In this document: in pieces, positions 59,773-64,000 of the stretch | Position numbering within the stretch: the stretch's first letter is position 1 | How the letters are laid out: each line of letters opens with the position of its first letter | DNA from: Colius striatus | Lineage: Eukaryota; Chordata; Aves; Coliiformes; Coliidae | Direction of reading: 5' to 3' | DNA length: 64,000 nucleotides | Assembly: GCF_028858725.1 (NCBI RefSeq) | Contig: NC_084763.1 | Span: 52,584,152-52,648,151 of the forward strand | The notes under the pieces: generated by a model | Databases searched by the model: none | What the model was told of the DNA's origin: nothing | Seen by the model: the letters and a program-made list of their open reading frames with translations, nothing else | Program-made: the position numbers and the translations under genes

Positions 59773-62700
59773 GGTTTACTTTCTAGATTCTAAGTTATCA
59801 TCATCTACTTCACAACATTCATTACTGTCATATCTACCACTCTCCTGGTTCTCAAACCTTTGCCAAGAAGTCAATTCTACTGACCCTGTCCTGTGCAAGC
59901 CCTTTTCCCTCTGATTATTCTTGCTGTACTGTTTTTTCCCTTGTATTATATCCAGTTCTGAAACTGCATAACCAGAACTGCACATTACATTCCAGGCATG
60001 CACACCCCAGGGATTCGATGCAACAGAACCCAAAATGGGTAACACCATTCCATTTATCCCCCAGCAACTGCTAGCAATGTGTGTTTGATTGTTGACTTCA
60101 TCTATTCAAGGAAACTCCCAGAATTTCCTGCAGAGCTCCAACAGCAAAACAGCACTCAGGCCTAGCCTAAGCTAGAAATGTGCAGGTGTTTGACTCTCAA
60201 ACAGTGACACTCACTAATCAACTGAAATTGCTTCGGCCAGCTTTGAAATCCATTGTATCAAAAATATTTGTGACAACTGCAAAAAGAAAATACCTTCAGT
60301 TTGCTAAAATTACCAGTATTTCCTCCTCTTTTTACCTCACTTTTTCTGTATCCTTCTATACTGGGAGGAATCTTCACTGCTTTTTCATTCTTTTATCCCA
60401 TTCTTTTTCCCTCTATCACGTTTTACCTTTGCACTTTTTTTCTGCTGTTGTTCTCCCTTCTCTTTATCTGCTCAGCCTTTCTCTCTTGCTTTGCATTGGC
60501 ACTTGAAAGAAAATACCCTCAGCCCGCAGCTGAGATCTAAGTGTCTAGAAACAAAACCTAACTGCAGAAGACAAAACGCTGCAGCACCAGAGCTTCTCAG
60601 AAGAGGCAGTTCAGTGGATTTCACCACAGAGCTTTCTCTAAAGCTTGGAATGTAAATTTAATCCTTTTTAGCTTCTCATTAAAAGGTATGTGATCAGTCT
60701 GAAACTCTCCATCCTGCAGTGTTCTCTGGTTGCAAGAACGTGAAGAAACAATCCTATCTTTTTCCTCAAATCACTTCATCTCTCAGTTGCCAGCAATTTG
60801 TATTAAGCCATCTTTTTTCCCAGAAAAAGGACAGAGTATTTTTTTCTCTGCTGAATAAATGTAGGTTCTTTTACCTACTATTTCAAACACTCTCACACAG
60901 CAGCGTGCAAATCGGTGTTTTCTCACCTCCCTACATCTCACAGTTCAAGAGCTCACATGAATAAGGACAATGTACATAAAGGACTCTTCCTTGGTTAATA
61001 ATCTAGCTATTTCTCACATGAAACTGTGCAAACAGATTCTGAAGCTTGGGAAGTTACTGTAAGCAGCAACTTACAGGAACATCTGGAAAGTCTTTTAAAT
61101 ATAAACCAATAAACAACAGTTAGAAACCAGGGCTGAGTGCTCATGTGGCTTTCCATCATCTTGCGAGCACTGATTTAAACCACCTCCAAACTCACCCCGC
61201 CACCAATCGATGCAGCTGGGTTCAGAGAGCTCACAATGGCATGGCAGCAAACCTGCCTGCCCGTGCCTGTCACCATTCCCACTCACACAGCTCAAACAGC
61301 AGGAATTTAACATTAAAAAGAGTCAGTGGCCACTGAAACAGCACTGAACTCAAGAGTGGCCAGAACAAATGGTGACCTGTATCGTTTCAGAACCAATAAT
61401 CTCAACCAGTTTAATTTCTTTGGTTGGTTGGTATTTTTGTTGGGTTTTTTACCCCTTCATTCCAAATCATCCTGGAGCCTCTTTAAAGCTTAGTTCCAGT
61501 AACAGAAAAGTTTTCTCCTGTTCTGTATAAACACATTCATGATGGAAGCAGCAGGAATGAGGAATGTACATTACAGAAATCATATTAGCACTAATTAGCA
61601 TTAGTCCTTGCCCAGACTCAACTTTCCTCTAAATATACAACTAGAAACACTGAAAGCTCACCAAAACAAATAGGGGTAATCGTGAAATATTTCAAAAGGA
61701 TGAGAGCCCAGCAAATCATCTGGATGAGCTCAAAAAAACAGTGAATTGAGTGAAAAGTGGACTTTTAATATAAACATTAATTTTCAATTAGTATTCTCGA
61801 GGAAGCAGTGCAGAAAGAGATCATGCAAGAGTAGAAAGAGAGAAACAGAAATGCTGGCAGAGTTGTGTATCATAAGCTTGTTGTAGAAGAAATAAGGAAT
61901 CACTGAGGTACTCCAGATTATGCCAACAGTTAGAATGAGAGTTTAAGAACAGGATACTAGCTGCAGTATTCTGTGTGAACTGTGGTAGTCTACTACTAGG
62001 CTACACATTCAAGAGTTACAGCAGTTAAAGTGGGTATTTGAAAAAAAGAAACTAAAGAACTTCTGCAGTATAAACAGTCAGAAATAAATCATCTGGGTAT
62101 TAAGAAAAATCATATCAGAAAAACACAGCATGACCAGTATGTTTTGGCATTACCTGAAAGTGGAAAGCATTAGACAACTAGACAAAAATCAATGATGTTA
62201 ACTACTGTTTCTCACTCTTCCTCACACTTTTGGGGAGAGTTACAGGAAACGCCTGTGTTTTCAGCAGACCTCTGATACTCAGGAAAGCAGGTAACTTCTC
62301 ATTAACAAAATGTCTTTTGTTTAATCTATGAAATGTTACATTCATATATGATATAAACTTTCATAGTATATTTTTCATATAACTTCCTCAGCAAACATAA
62401 TAGCACATCAAAACAAGATGACACCCTTGACAGTGTCAGGTTTAATGAACCTACGGAAGCAACACCACACAGTGATTATACTACATGACTATTCAGGAGC
62501 TGCTCAACCAAGAGCAAAGAAACTGGAAAAAGCAGCCACAAAACTAGGATCTCTTGCATCATTCCAATCACATAGGCCTTTTTTTGGTGGGCAATCAACC
62601 ATAATCTCCAAAAATAAACTCTGCTTAAAGACAAGTAATCCACTCCCTATCTGCAGGCGTTTCTGCTCCTTCCAAGCAAAGGACAACACATGAGTGGGGG

Positions 62701-63461
62701 GAAGGGTTGCTGGGAGAATGAGTTAGCCCAGGCTATGCTCTATCCCAAATACTTCCAGACCAAGCAGTCCCTTCCCCTTCCTGGAAAGCAGCTATCTCCT
62801 TTTGTTACCCATTTGCCTTGCAGCTCAAGCAGCAGCAGTTTATGCTGCTGAGGATACCTGGCTTTGGGGAAGAGCTGTTACAAATACTCCAGCATGGATC
62901 TATTTATCCATTTAAAAATCTATAGGAACATCACTTGAAAAACTACTGTTGTTGTCTTTGGACTCCGATGCAGAGAACTCCAAACACCATGCTACTGTAT
63001 TACTACCCTGGTTAGTTATGCCTATTACATCTTTAATTATGTGAGCACATACTGTTCGTGTTCTCCCCCTCCCCCCTCTTACTGCAACAAATGGTAGCTC
63101 TTCCAGGGCTCCTTTAATCCTGAAAGAACAATTGGCAGGACAAGGAATATTGTTTTCTGAACTAAAAAGAAGAGCTGAAGCACATTTACATAATTACATT
63201 TGTTTGGGAATGTGACTTGATTAAAAACCAGGAATAAATGGACACTAGGATTCCCAAAAGCTAAAGAGAAAGCATCTTTTCTTTATTTGTGTTTCCATTA
63301 AATGCCTTCTTTCTTTCATTCGCATATCAAGAGCAGAACCTAGTCTGACAATTACAGACTAAAGAAGAAACAGTATCTTTTGAGTAAGACAGTTAAAAAT
63401 ATAGCTAAAATAAAGAACAACAGGCACTATTGGGAAAAAGGTAAAAGCAGCAAATTCTTAC

Positions 63462-63823
63462 CTGTTATTTAACGTGGTTGGCAGAGGATGCGTTGCATTG
63501 GGTGGCACGGTTGCATGAGTGAGAGGAGAAGGGTTCTGTGATATTGTTGCTGGGGTCTGAATTACCCCATTTAAAGCCCCTACAATTCCATTGATTGCCA
63601 GCTGGCTGGCTGGCAGCGCTCCAATTATTCCACCCACAGCAGGCACTGCAGGAATGGTGGAGGTTACAGTCTGCATACCACTAGCTAGTGCCCCCACTGT
63701 CACACCATTGACCTGTTGAACTCCCGTGACTCCTGAGCCGGGCTGAGCTGGACTCTGCCCAGCAGGTGGTGGAGTGGAAAGAGCTGATGAACTGCTGGTG
63801 CTTTGTCCGCTGGAGGTTATCTC
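63462..63823 (-). CDS. MLLT10: MLLT10 coding exon: Ser/Pro-rich and GGIIGAL segment
   Basis: This 362-base exon has an acceptor gtttttacaccag and a donor gtaaga. It enters in phase 0 and ends after two bases of a serine codon. It encodes EITSSGQSTSSSSALSTPPP, AGQSPAQPGSGVTGVQQVNG, VTVGALASGMQTVTSTIPAV, PAVGGIIGALPASQLAINGI, VGALNGVIQTPATISQNPSP and LTHATVPPNATHPLPTTLNN. The near-repeat GGIIGAL.../NGIVGAL... is typical of AF10/AF17. No charged residue occurs over long stretches, consistent with a disordered, low-complexity region. Confidence 0.96.
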
Positions 63824-63942
63824 CTGGTGTAAAAACAAACAACAAAACCTCCTCAGCTGCATAAAATTTCACCTCACGGCACAATGCGAGGACGAGGATG
63901 AGTTAACTTGGAACAAGTTGAGAAGCAAGAAATAAAAATTAC
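63824..63942 (-). other. MLLT10: MLLT10 intron of 119 bases
   Basis: A minimal intron between two phase-0 boundaries, with a donor gtaatt and acceptor ttacaccag. It is short enough that retention is possible, but retention would bring in stop codons. Confidence 0.88.
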
Positions 63943-64000
63943 CTGATTTAATACAGGAAGAGAATTGTCCGGTAAAAAACTGTTTCCCAGATGAGGGCTT
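63943..64000 (-). CDS. MLLT10: MLLT10 coding exon, partial at window edge
   Basis: The 3' part of an exon that continues outside the window. It ends at a donor gtaatt in phase 0. The 19 readable codons give SPHLGNSFLPDNSLPVLNQ, which matches the AF10 segment just before the SSGQSTSSSSALS stretch. Confidence 0.9.

Larger units (their letters stand above)
57499..63461 (-). other. MLLT10: MLLT10 intron of 6 kb
   Basis: Contains an antisense CR1 tail (58573-58650) and a larger CR1 on the plus strand (58890-59772). The rest, including a T-rich stretch near 60320-60480 and an AT-rich right half, holds no recognisable gene or element. Confidence 0.85.
52885..64000 (-). other. MLLT10: MLLT10 (AF10) gene, 3' end
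   Basis: MLLT10/AF10 is a nuclear chromatin reader. Its N-terminal PHD-zinc-knuckle-PHD unit binds histone H3, its octapeptide/leucine-zipper region recruits the H3K79 methyltransferase DOT1L, and in humans it is a leukaemia fusion partner of KMT2A and PICALM. Only the C-terminal 259 residues are here, on five in-frame coding segments: a Ser/Pro-rich part, the hydrophobic repeat-like segment with GGIIGALPASQLAINGIVGA, the glutamine-rich segment DQQRQLLLHQQHQQFQQLL, a His/Gln tract, TTNPFLTIHGDN, and a short terminal tail. MLLT6 (AF17) is the paralogue. NNLLSGTQ, TTNPFLTIHGDN and the neighbour DNAJC1 favour MLLT10. Confidence 0.95.

Noticed and set aside
60320..60480. T-rich stretch as a retroposon tail
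   Set aside because: No adjoining element or target duplication was found; it is treated as ordinary pyrimidine-rich intron.
54451..63823. MLLT6 (AF17) instead of MLLT10
   Set aside because: The C-terminal residues RLNDKTGPVASEKS, NPFLTIHGDN and the DNAJC1 neighbour fit MLLT10.
1..64000. tRNA, rRNA, microRNA or CRISPR features
   Set aside because: Reading by eye found no cloverleaf motif, repeat-spacer array or known small RNA sequence. A tRNAscan/Infernal run would be needed to exclude weak cases.

Overview
The window is bird genomic DNA. It is AT-rich and mostly intronic. It carries many CR1 LINE fragments whose 3' ends face both ways and end in the ATTCTRTG-type tail (copies reading 'tcatagaatcatagaatgg' on the antisense strand), plus LTRs of an avian endogenous retrovirus family. 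The order and orientation of the two protein-coding genes match the DNAJC1-MLLT10 neighbourhood of human 10p12. I cannot name the species. 

From the left edge to about 47.5 kb lies the 3' half of DNAJC1 on the + strand. Five coding exons are visible (8981-9147, 32657-32776, 44116-44164, 44628-45106, 47331-47399). All have consensus splice sites and their phases join without a break. Together they give the C-terminal 293 residues: the acidic linker before SANT1, SANT1, a charged linker, SANT2 and the natural stop. The ER-lumenal J domain and membrane segment must lie to the left of the window. The introns hold four LTRs of one family (3078-4415 antisense, 13327-14462 sense, 19804-20620 sense, 25014-25735 antisense), about ten CR1 pieces, several AT-rich blocks that look like conserved non-coding DNA, and a dense CpG cluster near 31.86-31.93 kb just upstream of the SANT1 exon. 

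From about 47.55 to 52.88 kb is a gene-free interval, the right part of which is richer in GC. From 52.9 kb to the right edge lies the 3' end of MLLT10 (AF10) on the - strand. It has a 3' UTR of about 1.6 kb and five coding segments (54451-54495, 56456-56668, 57396-57498, 63462-63823, and 63943 running off the edge). These encode the last 259 residues, the glutamine-rich C-terminal region. The two genes converge tail to tail. 

MLLT10 is a chromatin reader that partners DOT1L, and DNAJC1 is an ER-membrane co-chaperone of BiP; the sequence gives no sign that they work together beyond being neighbours. I found no tRNA, rRNA, CRISPR or bacterial features. The most unusual item is a frame open for 341 codons along one antisense solo LTR. 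Repeat composition may explain it.
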